Notes under the pieces: generated by a model
Seen by the model: only the letters and a program-made list of their open reading frames with translations
What the model was told of the DNA's origin: nothing
Databases searched by the model: none
Made by a program: the position numbers and the translations under genes
Assembly: GCF_028649395.1 (NCBI RefSeq)
Contig: NZ_JAQSUW010000014.1
Span: 728,315 to 792,314, forward strand
Length of the DNA stretch: 64,000 nucleotides
Direction: 5' to 3'
Source of the DNA: Pseudomonas sp. Gutcm_11s
GTDB lineage: Bacteria > Pseudomonadota > Gammaproteobacteria > Pseudomonadales > Pseudomonadaceae
In this document: in pieces, positions 7,709 through 16,382 of the stretch
Numbering within the stretch: position 1 is the stretch's first letter
Layout of the letters: each line of letters starts with the position of its first letter

Positions 7709-8401
7709 ATGCAGGCCTTCGACTGGCAGCGCATGCTGCTCGACGACTTTCCCCTGGCCTTTCTCGGCGAGGTGGCATTGCGCGCCTTCCTCGCCTACCT
7801 CGCGGTATTCGTCTTCCTCAAGATTTCCGGCCGGCGCGGCGTGCGCCAGCTGTCGCTGTTCGAACTGGTGGTGATCCTCACCCTGGGCTCGGCCGCCGGC
7901 GATGTGTCCTTCTATGACGACGTGGCCCTGCTGCCAGTGTTCATGGTCTTCGCCACCCTGCTCCTGCTGTACAACCTGACGACCAGGCTGATCAAACACT
8001 GCCCGCGCTTCGGCGAATGGGTGGAGGGCAAGCCGGTGGTGATCATCCGCGACGGTATGTTCGAGCTCGGCACCCTGGATCAGCAGAACATCTCCAGCGA
8101 CGAGTTCCATATGGAGCTGCGCCGCGCCGGTGTCGAGCATCTGGGCCAGGTGCGCCTGGGCATCCTCGAGGTCGATGGTGACCTGAGCCTGTATTTCTAC
8201 CCCGGCGAGGACACGCACAGCGGCCTGTCGGTGCTGCCGGAAGCGCTCAACCCGAGCTTCCAGCAGACTCCCGAAGACGGCCTGTATGCCTGCAATCGCT
8301 GCGGCAACGCCCTGCAACTGGCAGGCAACGCGGCAGCTACCTGCCCACGCTGCGCCGGCCGCTGCTGGAGCCACGCGCTGCAGAGGCAGCGCTACCCATG
8401 A
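7709..8401 (+). CDS. DUF421 (YetF-like) membrane protein with an added C-terminal zinc-ribbon
   Basis: 230 aa. Three membrane helices occupy about residues 18-90 and include the family motif FLKISGRRGVRQLSLFELVV then LTLGSAAGD. The cytoplasmic DUF421 domain follows (KPVVIIRDGMFELGTLDQQN, then ISSDEFHMELRRAGV). After the usual end of the family there is a short module with CNRCGNAL and CPRCAGRC, a plausible four-cysteine zinc-ribbon at residues 193-220. YetF-type proteins are inner-membrane proteins of unclear function, some linked to spore or stress physiology. The zinc-ribbon is unusual in my experience of the family. The stop codon overlaps the topoisomerase start (ATGA). Confidence 0.82.
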   Translation: MQAFDWQRMLLDDFPLAFLGEVALRAFLAYLAVFVFLKISGRRGVRQLSLFELVVILTLGSAAGDVSFYDDVALLPVFMVFATLLLLYNLTTRLIKHCPRFGEWVEGKPVVIIRDGMFELGTLDQQNISSDEFHMELRRAGVEHLGQVRLGILEVDGDLSLYFYPGEDTHSGLSVLPEALNPSFQQTPEDGLYACNRCGNALQLAGNAAATCPRCAGRCWSHALQRQRYP

Positions 8402-9489
8402 GCGAACGGGTACCGCCCCTGGCCAGCGGCGTGCGCCCATTGCCGGCAGACGAGGGTTGCGATACCGGCACGCCACTGTGCCCCGAGCTGCCGGCCGACC
8501 TGCACTACGTCGACGACCGCCAGCCCGGCATCAGCCGGCGCAAACTGCGCGGTCGCTTCGCCTACTTCAGCGCCGACGGCGAGCGCATCCGCGATGACGA
8601 GGAAGTTCGCCGCATCAATGCACTGGCGATTCCCCCGGCCTACAGCAACGTGTGGATCTGCCCCGACCCACAGGGGCATCTGCAGGCGGTCGGCCGCGAC
8701 GCCCGCGGGCGCAAGCAGTACCGTTACCACCCGCGCTGGCGCGAGGTGCGCGACAGCAACAAGTACGAACGCATGCTCGACTTCGGCCTGGCCCTGCCGG
8801 CCCTGCGCCGCCGTGTCGAGGCCGACCTGGCACTGCGCAGCCTGTGCCGCGACAAGGTCATGGCCACGGTGATCGCCCTGCTCGACAGCACGCTGATCCG
8901 CGTCGGCAACCCGCAATACGCGCGGCAGAACAAATCCTTCGGCCTCACCACCCTGCGCAACCGCCATGTCGAGGTCAGCGGCGGCGCCATTCGCTTCCAT
9001 TTCCGTGGCAAGGGCGGCATCGAGCACCGCGTCAGCCTCGACCATCCACGCCTGGCCCGTGCCGTGCGGCGCTGCATGGAGCTGCCGGGGCAACAGCTGT
9101 TCCAGTACCTGGATGACGACGGGCAACGTCGCGACGTGAGCTCGGCGGACGTCAACGCCTACCTGCAGGAGCACGCCGGCAGCGACTTCAGCGCCAAGGA
9201 CTACCGCACCTGGGCCGGCAGCGCCCAGGCGCTGCACCTGCTCAGGCAGCTCACCCCGGCCACGGAGAACGAGGCCCGCAGCCAGGTGGTAGAGGTGACC
9301 CGGCAGGTGTCGCAGCTGCTGGGCAACACCCCCGCCATCTGCCGCAAGTGCTACATCCACCCCGCCGTGATCGAGGCGTTCCTCGACGGTAGCCTGGCCA
9401 AGCTGCGCGCCAGCCGGCCACGGCAGGGCCTGCGCGAGGAGGAAAGCCTGCTGCTGCGCTTTCTCGGAGGCCAGGCGCCTGGCAACTAG
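8398..9489 (+). CDS. DNA topoisomerase IB (poxvirus/bacterial type)
   Basis: 363 aa, the normal length for bacterial type IB enzymes. It relaxes supercoils by nicking one strand through a 3'-phosphotyrosine. The N-terminal part (GISRRKLRGRFAYFSADGER) binds DNA. The catalytic domain shows RVGNPQYARQNKSFGLTTLR (general acid/base Arg and Lys), KGGIEH, and RTWAGS near residues 272-277. The active-site tyrosine is Tyr319 in ICRKCYIHP. The gene overlaps the DUF421 stop by 4 bases, so translation is coupled. Nothing suggests a plasmid or phage origin. Confidence 0.92.
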   Translation: MSERVPPLASGVRPLPADEGCDTGTPLCPELPADLHYVDDRQPGISRRKLRGRFAYFSADGERIRDDEEVRRINALAIPPAYSNVWICPDPQGHLQAVGRDARGRKQYRYHPRWREVRDSNKYERMLDFGLALPALRRRVEADLALRSLCRDKVMATVIALLDSTLIRVGNPQYARQNKSFGLTTLRNRHVEVSGGAIRFHFRGKGGIEHRVSLDHPRLARAVRRCMELPGQQLFQYLDDDGQRRDVSSADVNAYLQEHAGSDFSAKDYRTWAGSAQALHLLRQLTPATENEARSQVVEVTRQVSQLLGNTPAICRKCYIHPAVIEAFLDGSLAKLRASRPRQGLREEESLLLRFLGGQAPGN

Positions 9490-9570
9490 ATTGGCAATAT
9501 TTGTGGGTTAGTTGTCCTTGTTGCCATTCGGCGGCAGGCGCAGACTCTCTCCAACTCCTGGAGATAGCCC

Positions 9571-10554
9571 ATGAAGACCATTGCCAGCCTGCTCTATCCG
9601 GATGTGATGAGCCTGGACATTACCGGCCCGCTGCAAGTGTTCGCCTCGGCCAACGTCGAGCTGCGCCGCCAGGGCCTGCCCGAGGCCTATCGCGTGCTGG
9701 TGCTGGCCGATGCCAGCGGGCCGATAGCCACCTCCGCCGGCTTCCAGCTGGTCGCGCAGCGCGCCTGGAGTGACTGCGATCCCGGCGAGCTGGACACCCT
9801 GCTGATTCCCGGCGGGCTCGGCGAGATCGACCAGTGCAACAACCAGCAGCTGCTCGACTGGCTGCGCGCGACCGAGCCACAGATCCGCCGCCTCGGCTCG
9901 GTGTGCTCCGGCGCGCTGATCCTGGCCGCCGCCGGCCTGCTCGAAGGGCGCCGCGCCACCACGCACTGGGCCGACGTGGCTGCGCTGAGCTGCCACCCCG
10001 GCATCGAGGTGGACGGCGATCGCCTGCACACCTACGACCCCAGCGGCCGTGACGGCGACGCCCACATCTTCACCTCCGCCGGTGTCACCGCCGGCATCGA
10101 CCTGGCCCTGGCGCTGGTCGAGGCCGACCTGGGCCGGCCCTTGGCGCTGGCCGTGGCCCGGCGCCTGGTGATGTTCCTGCGCCGCCCCGGCGGCCAGGCG
10201 CAGTTCAGCGCCCTGCTCGCCCCGGACGCCAGCCGCACTCCGCGCCTGCTCGGCCTGCTGGAGTGGATGGCGCAGAACCTCGCCGCCGACCTGTCGCTGG
10301 AAAAGCTCGCCGAGCACGCCAGCCTGTCCACCCGCAGCCTGTCGCGACTGTTCGTCCAGGAACTGGGCATGGGGCCGGGGCGTTACGTCGAACAGTTGCG
10401 CCTGGAGGCTGCCCGCGGGCTGCTGCAGGACAGCGGCGCGTCGATCGGCACGGTGGCGCGCCTGACCGGCTTCCGCCACCCGGAAAACCTGCGCCGCACC
10501 TTCCACAAGCACCTGGCGGTCAGCCCCCAGGACTACGCCCAGCGCTTCGCCTGA
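9571..10554 (+). CDS. GlxA-type AraC-family regulator (DJ-1/PfpI domain plus HTH)
   Basis: 327 aa. Residues 1-175 form a class-I glutamine-amidotransferase-like DJ-1/PfpI domain: LLYPDVMSLDITGPLQVF at the start and GSVCSGALILAAAGLLEGRR with the elbow cysteine near 110, then HWAD. Residues 230-327 form two AraC helix-turn-helices (LEKLAEHASLSTRSLSRLFV, then IGTVARLTGFRHPENLRRTF). Such proteins sense small metabolites and activate catabolic or export genes. The DUF1272 and MFS genes follow on the same strand within 30 bases each and are the likely targets or co-transcribed partners. A ribosome site (CTGGAGA) precedes the ATG. Confidence 0.88.
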   Translation: MKTIASLLYPDVMSLDITGPLQVFASANVELRRQGLPEAYRVLVLADASGPIATSAGFQLVAQRAWSDCDPGELDTLLIPGGLGEIDQCNNQQLLDWLRATEPQIRRLGSVCSGALILAAAGLLEGRRATTHWADVAALSCHPGIEVDGDRLHTYDPSGRDGDAHIFTSAGVTAGIDLALALVEADLGRPLALAVARRLVMFLRRPGGQAQFSALLAPDASRTPRLLGLLEWMAQNLAADLSLEKLAEHASLSTRSLSRLFVQELGMGPGRYVEQLRLEAARGLLQDSGASIGTVARLTGFRHPENLRRTFHKHLAVSPQDYAQRFA

Positions 10555-10584
10555 AAGCCAACCACCACGCCAAGGAGAACCACC

Positions 10585-10824
10585 ATGCTGCAACTGCGCC
10601 CCGGCTGCGAATGCTGCGACCGCGACCTGCCCCCGGATTCCCGCGAGGCGATGATCTGCTCCTTCGAGTGCACCTTCTGCCGCGACTGCGCGGAAAGCCA
10701 TCTGCAAGGTCACTGCCCCAACTGTGCCGGCGAACTGGTGCGCCGTCCGACTCGCCCGGCCAACAAGCTGGAGCGCTTCCCGGCCGTCAACGAGCGCACC
10801 CACAAACCCGCCGGCTGCCAGTGA
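10585..10824 (+). CDS. DUF1272 zinc-binding small protein
   Basis: 79 aa, rich in cysteine: CECC, MICSFECTFC, RDCAESHLQGHCPNCAGEL. The cysteine pairs form a RING/zinc-ribbon-like fold characteristic of DUF1272. It is soluble and probably cytoplasmic. It lies between the GlxA-type regulator and an MFS transporter, with AAGGAGAA 8 bases before its ATG. Function unknown; the zinc-finger shape suggests protein or nucleic-acid binding. Confidence 0.85.
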   Translation: MLQLRPGCECCDRDLPPDSREAMICSFECTFCRDCAESHLQGHCPNCAGELVRRPTRPANKLERFPAVNERTHKPAGCQ

Positions 10825-10832
10825 GGCCCCGC

Positions 10833-12002
10833 ATGTTCCTGCTACGCAACCCCACGCTGCTGCGGCTGTTCCTCGCCCAGGCGCTGTTCTGGAGCTGCAC
10901 CCTGATCGGGGTGACGCTGACCTCACTGGTTGGCCTGCAGCTGGCGCCCTACAACGGTCTGGCCACCCTGCCGCTGGCCCTGCTGGTACTCGGCTACCTG
11001 TTCTCGACCCAGCCACTGTCGCTGTTCATGCAGCGTCACGGCCGCCGCGCCGGACTGCTGCTGGGCGCCGCCAGCGGCATCCTCGGCGGGCTGGTCAGCG
11101 CCAGCGGGATATGGCTGGCGGACTTCTGGCTGTTCTGCCTGGGCGCCCTGCCGCTGGGCATCTACCAGGCTTCCGCCATGTACTACCGCTTCGCCGCCCT
11201 GGAGGCGGTCGACGAGGCGCACAAGGGCCGCGCCACTGCCTGGGTGATCGGCGGCGGCCTGTGCGCGGCGCTGCTCGCGCCGCCACTCGCCCTGTGGGCA
11301 CAGAACGCCCTGGCCACGCCCTTCGTCGGCGCCTATCTGGCGGTCGCCGCCCTGGCCAGCCTGGGCCTGCTGCTGTTGTCCGGCCTGCAGCAGGGCGCCC
11401 TGCCGCCTGGCAATGGTGGCGGCTTGGCCGCCCTGCGCACGCTGCTCAGCCGCCCGGTGGTGCGTACTGCCATCGCCACCACCGCCATCGGCCACGGCCT
11501 GATGATCCTGGTGATGAACTCCACGCCGCTGGCCATGAGCCTGTGCGGCCTGCCGCTGGAGGCCGGCGCCGAGGTGATTCGCTGGCACATGGTCGGCATG
11601 TTCCTGCCAGCCTTCTTCGCCGGCCCGCTGGTCGACCGTCTTGGCTGCCGCCGCGTCGCCCTGCTCGGCATCGTGCTGCTGGCGGCGAGCGCCGGCATCG
11701 CCCTGAGCGGGCAGCTGCAGAGCTACTTCCTGGTGTCTTCGCTGCTGCTGGGCATGGGCTGGAACCTGATGCTGGTGGCCGGCACCACCCTGCTCGGCCA
11801 AGGCCATGCGCCAGAGGAACGCGGCCAGGCCCAAGGCCTGATGGAGCTGGGCAACGGCACGGTGGCGGCCTGCGCCTCCTTCGCCTCCGGCGCGCTGATC
11901 AGCGGCCTGGGCTGGAACCCGGTCAACCTGGCCATGCTGCCACTGCTGGTCCTGGCGCTGCTGGCCTTGGCCAGTGGTCGCCGCCAGGCAGTGCCGGCCT
12001 AG
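10833..12002 (+). CDS. MFS transporter
   Basis: 389 aa starting at ATG 10833, eight bases after the DUF1272 stop. About twelve membrane helices are visible; the loop between helices 2 and 3 has MQRHGRRAGLLLGAASG, the MFS motif A variant, and the second half repeats it as VDRLGCRRVALLGIVLLAAS. Helix 5 region has GIYQASAMYYRFAALEAVDE and the C-half GQAQGLMELGNGTVAA. It resembles the drug/solute exporter branch; the substrate is unknown. It probably shares a transcript with the GlxA-type regulator and DUF1272 and is followed by a perfect bidirectional terminator. Confidence 0.87.
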   Translation: MFLLRNPTLLRLFLAQALFWSCTLIGVTLTSLVGLQLAPYNGLATLPLALLVLGYLFSTQPLSLFMQRHGRRAGLLLGAASGILGGLVSASGIWLADFWLFCLGALPLGIYQASAMYYRFAALEAVDEAHKGRATAWVIGGGLCAALLAPPLALWAQNALATPFVGAYLAVAALASLGLLLLSGLQQGALPPGNGGGLAALRTLLSRPVVRTAIATTAIGHGLMILVMNSTPLAMSLCGLPLEAGAEVIRWHMVGMFLPAFFAGPLVDRLGCRRVALLGIVLLAASAGIALSGQLQSYFLVSSLLLGMGWNLMLVAGTTLLGQGHAPEERGQAQGLMELGNGTVAACASFASGALISGLGWNPVNLAMLPLLVLALLALASGRRQAVPA

Positions 12003-12026
12003 CGAAACGGCTCGCCAGAAAAGACG

Positions 12027-12048
12027 AAAGGCGCCCTAGGGCGCCTTT
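12027..12048 (+). terminator. Bidirectional Rho-independent terminator
   Basis: A perfect 22-bp palindrome: AAAGGCGCCC at 12027-12036, TA, then GGGCGCCTTT at 12039-12048. It lies between the convergent MFS gene and nfuA and can stop both. Confidence 0.85.
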
Positions 12049-12067
12049 CTCATGCCACCGCGAACAC

Positions 12068-12652
12068 TCAGTAGTAGGCGTTCTCGCGGTTGCTGTGGTC
12101 GGTCACGTCACGCACGCCCTTCAGCTCGGGGATGCGCTCCAGCAGGGTCTTCTCGATCCCTTCCTTGAGGGTGAAGTCGGCCTGACCGCAGCCCTGGCAG
12201 CCGCCGCCGAAGCGCAACACGGCGATGCCTTCCTCGACCACGTCGACCAGGCTCACCTGGCCGCCATGGCTGGCGAGGCCGGGGTTGATCTCGGTCTGCA
12301 GGTAATAGTTGATGCGCTCGGTGATCGGGCTGTCCTCGTTGACCATCGGCACCTTGGCGTTCGGCGCCTTGATGGTCAGCTGACCGCCCATGCGGTCGGT
12401 GGAGTAGTCGACTACGGCGTCTTCCAGGAACGGCTCGCTGACAGCATCGATCCAGGCGGTGAATTCCTTCAGCGCCAGAGCGGTGTCTTCGGCCTTCTGC
12501 TCGCCCGGCTTGCAGTAGGCGATGCAGGTCTCAGCGTAAGGCGTGCCGGGCTGGGTGATGAAGACGCGGATGCCGATACCGGTGGTGTTCTGCTTCTTCA
12601 GCAGATCAGCCAGATAATCGTGGGCGGCGTCGGTAATGGTGATGGCGCTCAT
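12068..12652 (-). CDS. nfuA: Fe/S biogenesis protein NfuA
   Basis: 194 aa from ATG 12652 (a longer reading adds 18 residues without a ribosome site). NfuA carries a [4Fe-4S] cluster and hands it to target enzymes. Residues 1-100 are the degenerate A-type domain ([39 protein letters not shown]), and residues 110-194 the Nfu domain with the cluster-binding [19 protein letters not shown] (CxxC). The length and domain order match the E. coli and P. aeruginosa proteins. It is monocistronic, ended by the terminator at 12027-12048 read in reverse. The 224-base gap upstream holds its promoter and that of the divergent TetR gene. Confidence 0.95.
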   Translation of the reverse strand: MSAITITDAAHDYLADLLKKQNTTGIGIRVFITQPGTPYAETCIAYCKPGEQKAEDTALALKEFTAWIDAVSEPFLEDAVVDYSTDRMGGQLTIKAPNAKVPMVNEDSPITERINYYLQTEINPGLASHGGQVSLVDVVEEGIAVLRFGGGCQGCGQADFTLKEGIEKTLLERIPELKGVRDVTDHSNRENAYY

Positions 12653-12819
12653 GGCAACTCCTCGCAAACGTGGCGCCAGTGTACGCCAATCGCCTCTTCC
12701 CGACAAAGTCCTAGTATTTCAGTAGGAATAAGAATCCGTCGCACCAAAAGCGCACTCGCGCCTCAGCGCGGGGCGGCTACCCAGGCCGCTGCACTTCGAT
12801 TCCCCATGCATCCGGGCCT

Positions 12820-12835
12820 TTGATCAATTGGTCAG
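12820..12835. promoter_or_regulatory. RutR-like operator in front of the TetR gene
   Basis: TTGATCA-AT-TGGTCAG. It matches the E. coli RutR consensus TTGACCA-nn-TGGTCAA (as I recall it) at 12 of 14 positions. It lies 41 bases before the regulator start, so it would allow autoregulation. Similar sites occur at 13659, 17366, 17438 and 21237. Confidence 0.6.
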
Positions 12836-12876
12836 CTATTTGCAAGGGAGCGGCACCTGCCCCAGCGAGAGCCGCA

Positions 12877-13545
12877 ATGACCATTCTGATCCCCTCCCAT
12901 ACGGCCGGTGCGGAGAAGCCGGCCGGCCGCATCCGCCAGGCTAACGAGAGTCGCATCCTCGCCGCCGCCGCCCAGGAGTTCGCCCGCCACGGCTTCAAGG
13001 GCACCACCATGCTCAACATCGCCGAGCAGGCGGAGCTGCCCAAGGCCAACCTGCACTACTACTTCACCAACAAGCTGAGCCTGTATGTGGCGGTGCTCAC
13101 CGACATCATCGAGCTGTGGGACAGCACCTTCAATCACCTCAGCGTCGACGACGACCCCGCCACCGCGCTGAGCGCCTACATCCGCGCCAAGATGGAGTTC
13201 TCGCGCCTGCACCCGGAGGCCTCGCGCATCTTCGCCATGGAGGTGATCGGCGGCTGCCCCTGCCTCAGCGAGCACTTCGATCAGGACTACCAGACCTGGT
13301 TCATCGGCCGCACGGCGGTGTTCAAGCAGTGGATCGCCGCCGGCCGCATGGACCCGGTCGACCCGGCTCACCTGATCTTCCTGCTATGGAGCAGCACCCA
13401 GCATTACGCCGACTTCGGCTCGCAGATCTGCCGCGTGCTAGGGCGCGAGCACCTGGACGAGGCCGAATTCGAACGAGCAAGACGCTCGCTCACCCACGTG
13501 ATCCTCAAGGGTTGTGGCCTGCAGCCTCCGCCCGCCGGAGCATAG
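12877..13545 (+). CDS. RutR-like TetR-family regulator of the purine cluster
   Basis: 222 aa from ATG 12877. The N-terminal HTH is ESRILAAAAQEFARHGFKGT, then TMLNIAEQAELPKANLHYYF (about residues 28-68). The ligand domain belongs to the TetR_C YcdC/RutR type: YIRAKMEFSRLHPEASRIFA and especially VDPAHLIFLLWSSTQHYADF, which closely resembles E. coli RutR (DPQHLIFMIWASTQHYADF from memory). RutR senses uracil/thymine and regulates pyrimidine and purine genes; here the neighbours are a nucleobase/nucleoside-type ABC importer, an oxygenase and adenine deaminase, so the ligand is likelier a purine or related base. RutR-type sites lie before its own gene and its presumed targets. Confidence 0.85.
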   Translation: MTILIPSHTAGAEKPAGRIRQANESRILAAAAQEFARHGFKGTTMLNIAEQAELPKANLHYYFTNKLSLYVAVLTDIIELWDSTFNHLSVDDDPATALSAYIRAKMEFSRLHPEASRIFAMEVIGGCPCLSEHFDQDYQTWFIGRTAVFKQWIAAGRMDPVDPAHLIFLLWSSTQHYADFGSQICRVLGREHLDEAEFERARRSLTHVILKGCGLQPPPAGA

Positions 13546-13658
13546 TGGTGCAACGCTTCCGTTAGTAACGAGCAGACGCACCAACATCGCCCACAGATGC
13601 AGCCACACATGCCAGCGACACGTCGCAAAGCCCGCAACCACGGGGCCGGCAAACCATC

Positions 13659-13674
13659 CTGACCATCTGGCCAT
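13659..13674. promoter_or_regulatory. RutR-like operator in front of the ABC operon
   Basis: CTGACCA-TC-TGGCCAT matches TTGACCA-nn-TGGTCAA at 11 of 14 positions and is itself a near palindrome (TGACCA/TGGCCA). It lies 45 bases before the ATPase start. The rest of the 173-base gap from 13546 shows no other clear element. Confidence 0.55.
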
Positions 13675-13718
13675 GTTTTTGCTTATCTGCCGCACATCGA
13701 CCATTCACCGAGCCGACC

Positions 13719-15260
13719 ATGTCCCAATCTGATCTGCCGCAACGCCTGCAATTGCGCGCCATCACCAAGCGCTATCCGGGCACGCTGGCCAACGACCGCG
13801 TCGACCTGAGCATCCAGCCCGGCGAGATTCATGCCCTGCTCGGCGAGAACGGCGCCGGCAAGAGCACCCTGATGAAGATCATCTACGGCGTGACCCAGCC
13901 AGACTCCGGCGAGGTGCTCTGGGAAGGCCAGCCGGTGCAGGTGCGCGACCCGGCCCAGGCCCGCGAGCTGGGCATCGGCATGGTGTTCCAGCACTTCTCG
14001 CTGTTCGAGACCCTGAGCGTGGCCGAGAACATCGCCCTGGCCCTGGGACGCGAGGCCGGTACGCCGAAGCAGCTGGCGCCGCGCATCCGCGAGGTCTCGC
14101 AGCGCTACGGCATGGGTCTGGAGCCCGAGCGCCTGGTGCACAGCCTGTCCATCGGCGAGCGTCAGCGCGTGGAGATCGTTCGCTGCCTGATGCAGGACAT
14201 CAAGCTGCTGATCCTCGACGAACCGACCTCGGTGCTCACCCCACAGGAGGTCGAGGAACTGTTCGTCACCCTGCGCGCCCTGGCCGCAGAGGGCTGCAGC
14301 ATCCTGTTCATCAGCCACAAGCTCGGCGAAGTACGCGCCCTCTGCCACAACGCCACCGTTCTGCGCGGCGGCCGGGTGTCCGGCGACTGCGTGCCGGCCG
14401 AGTGCAGCGATCTGCAGCTGGCGCGCCTGATGGTCGGCGACGCCGAGGGCCTGGAGGCCAGCTACCCGAAAGTGGCCGGCGGCCTGCCGCGGCTGCGCGT
14501 GGACGACCTGACCTGGCGCAACAAGGACCCGTTCGGCACCTCCTTCGCCAACCTGCGCCTGGAAGTGCGCAGCGGCGAGATCGTCGGCATCGCCGGGGTC
14601 GCCGGCAACGGCCAGGACGAACTGCTCGGCCTGCTCTCCGGCGAGGTGCGCCTGCCAACCGCCGAGCGCGAGCGCATCACCCTCGACGGCCAGCCGATGG
14701 CCCACCTCTACCCCGACGCCCGCCGCGCTCGAGGTCTGGCCTTCGTGCCCGCCGAGCGCCTCGGCCACGGCGCCGTGCCGGAGATGAGCCTCTCCGACAA
14801 CGCCCTGCTCACCGCCTTCCAGCAGGGCCTGGTCAGCCGCGGCATGATCCGCGCCGGCAAGGTGCTGGAACTGGCCGAGGAGATCATCCGCCGCTTCGCG
14901 GTGAAAACCCCGGACGCCCATACCCCGGCCCGCAGCCTGTCCGGCGGCAACCTGCAGAAGTTCATCCTCGGCCGCGAGATCCTGCAGAACCCTAAGCTGC
15001 TGGTGGCCGCGCACCCGACCTGGGGCGTGGACGTCGGCGCCGCCGCCGCCATTCACCGAGCGCTGATCGCCCTGCGCGACGCGGGCGCGGCGATCCTGGT
15101 GATCTCCGAGGACCTCGACGAGCTGTTCCAGATCAGCGACCGCATCGGCGCCCTGTGCAGCGGGCGCCTGTCGCCGCTCAAGGCCACCGCCGAGACCCAT
15201 ACCGTGGAGGTCGGCGGCTGGATGGCCGGCCAGTTCGACACCCCGCAAGACGCTGCCTGA
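13719..15260 (+). CDS. ABC importer ATPase, double nucleotide-binding domain (BMP/nucleoside type)
   Basis: 513 aa with two fused ATPase domains, as in sugar and nucleoside importers. The first (residues 10-240) is intact: Walker A GENGAGKST near residue 45, signature LSIGERQRVEI, Walker B LLILDEPT. The second (260-510) has a degenerate P-loop (GVAGNGQDEL), a good signature LSGGNLQKFILGRE, and an altered Walker B (LLVAAHPTWGVD), so one hydrolytic site is probably inactive, as usual in this group. It energises the two permeases that follow at 12-base spacings. Together with the BMP-family binding protein it forms an importer of the NupABC/PnrA type for nucleosides or purine bases. A RutR-like operator precedes it. 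Confidence 0.9.
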   Translation: MSQSDLPQRLQLRAITKRYPGTLANDRVDLSIQPGEIHALLGENGAGKSTLMKIIYGVTQPDSGEVLWEGQPVQVRDPAQARELGIGMVFQHFSLFETLSVAENIALALGREAGTPKQLAPRIREVSQRYGMGLEPERLVHSLSIGERQRVEIVRCLMQDIKLLILDEPTSVLTPQEVEELFVTLRALAAEGCSILFISHKLGEVRALCHNATVLRGGRVSGDCVPAECSDLQLARLMVGDAEGLEASYPKVAGGLPRLRVDDLTWRNKDPFGTSFANLRLEVRSGEIVGIAGVAGNGQDELLGLLSGEVRLPTAERERITLDGQPMAHLYPDARRARGLAFVPAERLGHGAVPEMSLSDNALLTAFQQGLVSRGMIRAGKVLELAEEIIRRFAVKTPDAHTPARSLSGGNLQKFILGREILQNPKLLVAAHPTWGVDVGAAAAIHRALIALRDAGAAILVISEDLDELFQISDRIGALCSGRLSPLKATAETHTVEVGGWMAGQFDTPQDAA

Positions 15261-15272
15261 CGAGAGCCCGAC

Positions 15273-16370
15273 ATGCTGTTATCCCTCGAACCCCGTACCC
15301 AGCAGTCGCGCGCCATGCTCCTGCTATCGCCGCTGCTGGCCGGCCTGCTGACGCTGATCAGCGGGGCGATCCTGTTCGCTGCGCTCGGCCACGACCCGCT
15401 GGCCACCTTCCACACCCTGCTGATCGAGCCGATCAGCGATTTCTACGGCGTCTCGGAGCTGCTGATCAAGGCGCTGCCGATCCTGCTCTGCGCCTTCGGC
15501 CTGGCCGTGGCCTACCAGGCGCGGATCTGGAACATCGGCGCCGAGGGCCAGTTGCTGATGGGCGCGCTGGTGGGCAGTGCCCTGGCGGTGCACATCATCG
15601 ACTGGGAGAGCCGCTGGGCGCTGGTCCTGGTGATCGCCGTCGGCGCACTCGCCGGTGCCGCCTGGGGCGCTCTTGCGGCGTGGCTGCGCACGCAGTTCAA
15701 CGCCAACGAAATCCTCACCACCATCATGCTCAACTACATCGCCCTGAACCTGCTGCTGTTCTTCGTCCACGGCCCGCTCAAGGACCCGAACGGCTTCAGC
15801 TTCCCCGAGTCGGCGATGTTCGGTGACGCCAGCCGCCTGCCGCAGCTGTTCGAAGACGGCCGCGTGCATATCGGTCTGTTCTTCGCCCTGTTCGCCCTGG
15901 TGGCGGTCTGGGTGCTGCTGCAGAAGAGCTTCCTCGGCTTCCAGATCAAAGTGCTCGGCCTCGACCAGCGCGCCGCCGGCTTCGTCGGTTTCCGCGAGAA
16001 GCGCCTGGTCTGGCTGGCGCTGCTGATCAGCGGCGGCCTGGCCGGCCTGGCCGGCGTCAGCGAGGTCACCGGGCCGATTGGCCAACTGGTGCCGCAGGTG
16101 TCGCCGGGCTATGGCTACGCCGCCATCACCGTGGCCTTCCTCGGCCGCCTGAACCCGATCGGCATCGTCTGCGCCGGCCTGCTCATGGCCCTGCTCTACC
16201 TGGGCGGCGAAAACGCGCAGATGAACCTCAACCTGCCGCAATCGCTGACCGAGCTGTTCCAGGGAATGATGCTGTTCTACCTGCTCGCCTGCGACGTGCT
16301 GATCCTCTACAAGCCGCGGCTGAAACTGCTGTGGCACAAGCGTGCGGTCGCCCGCGACGCCCTGGCCTGA
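15273..16370 (+). CDS. ABC importer permease 1 (nucleoside/BMP type)
   Basis: 365 aa, about ten membrane helices. It belongs to the branched-chain/ribose/nucleoside permease family: the motif YQARIWNIGAEGQLLMGALV near residue 80 (E-G-Q-L), then NANEILTTIMLNYIALNLLL and a C-terminal YGYAAITVAFLGRLNPIGIV loop. It starts 12 bases after the ATPase stop and is followed 12 bases later by the second permease, so the three are one operon. Inner-membrane location. The partner BMP binding protein is encoded 1.15 kb downstream. Confidence 0.9.
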   Translation: MLLSLEPRTQQSRAMLLLSPLLAGLLTLISGAILFAALGHDPLATFHTLLIEPISDFYGVSELLIKALPILLCAFGLAVAYQARIWNIGAEGQLLMGALVGSALAVHIIDWESRWALVLVIAVGALAGAAWGALAAWLRTQFNANEILTTIMLNYIALNLLLFFVHGPLKDPNGFSFPESAMFGDASRLPQLFEDGRVHIGLFFALFALVAVWVLLQKSFLGFQIKVLGLDQRAAGFVGFREKRLVWLALLISGGLAGLAGVSEVTGPIGQLVPQVSPGYGYAAITVAFLGRLNPIGIVCAGLLMALLYLGGENAQMNLNLPQSLTELFQGMMLFYLLACDVLILYKPRLKLLWHKRAVARDALA

Positions 16371-16382
16371 TCCGGAGTACCC

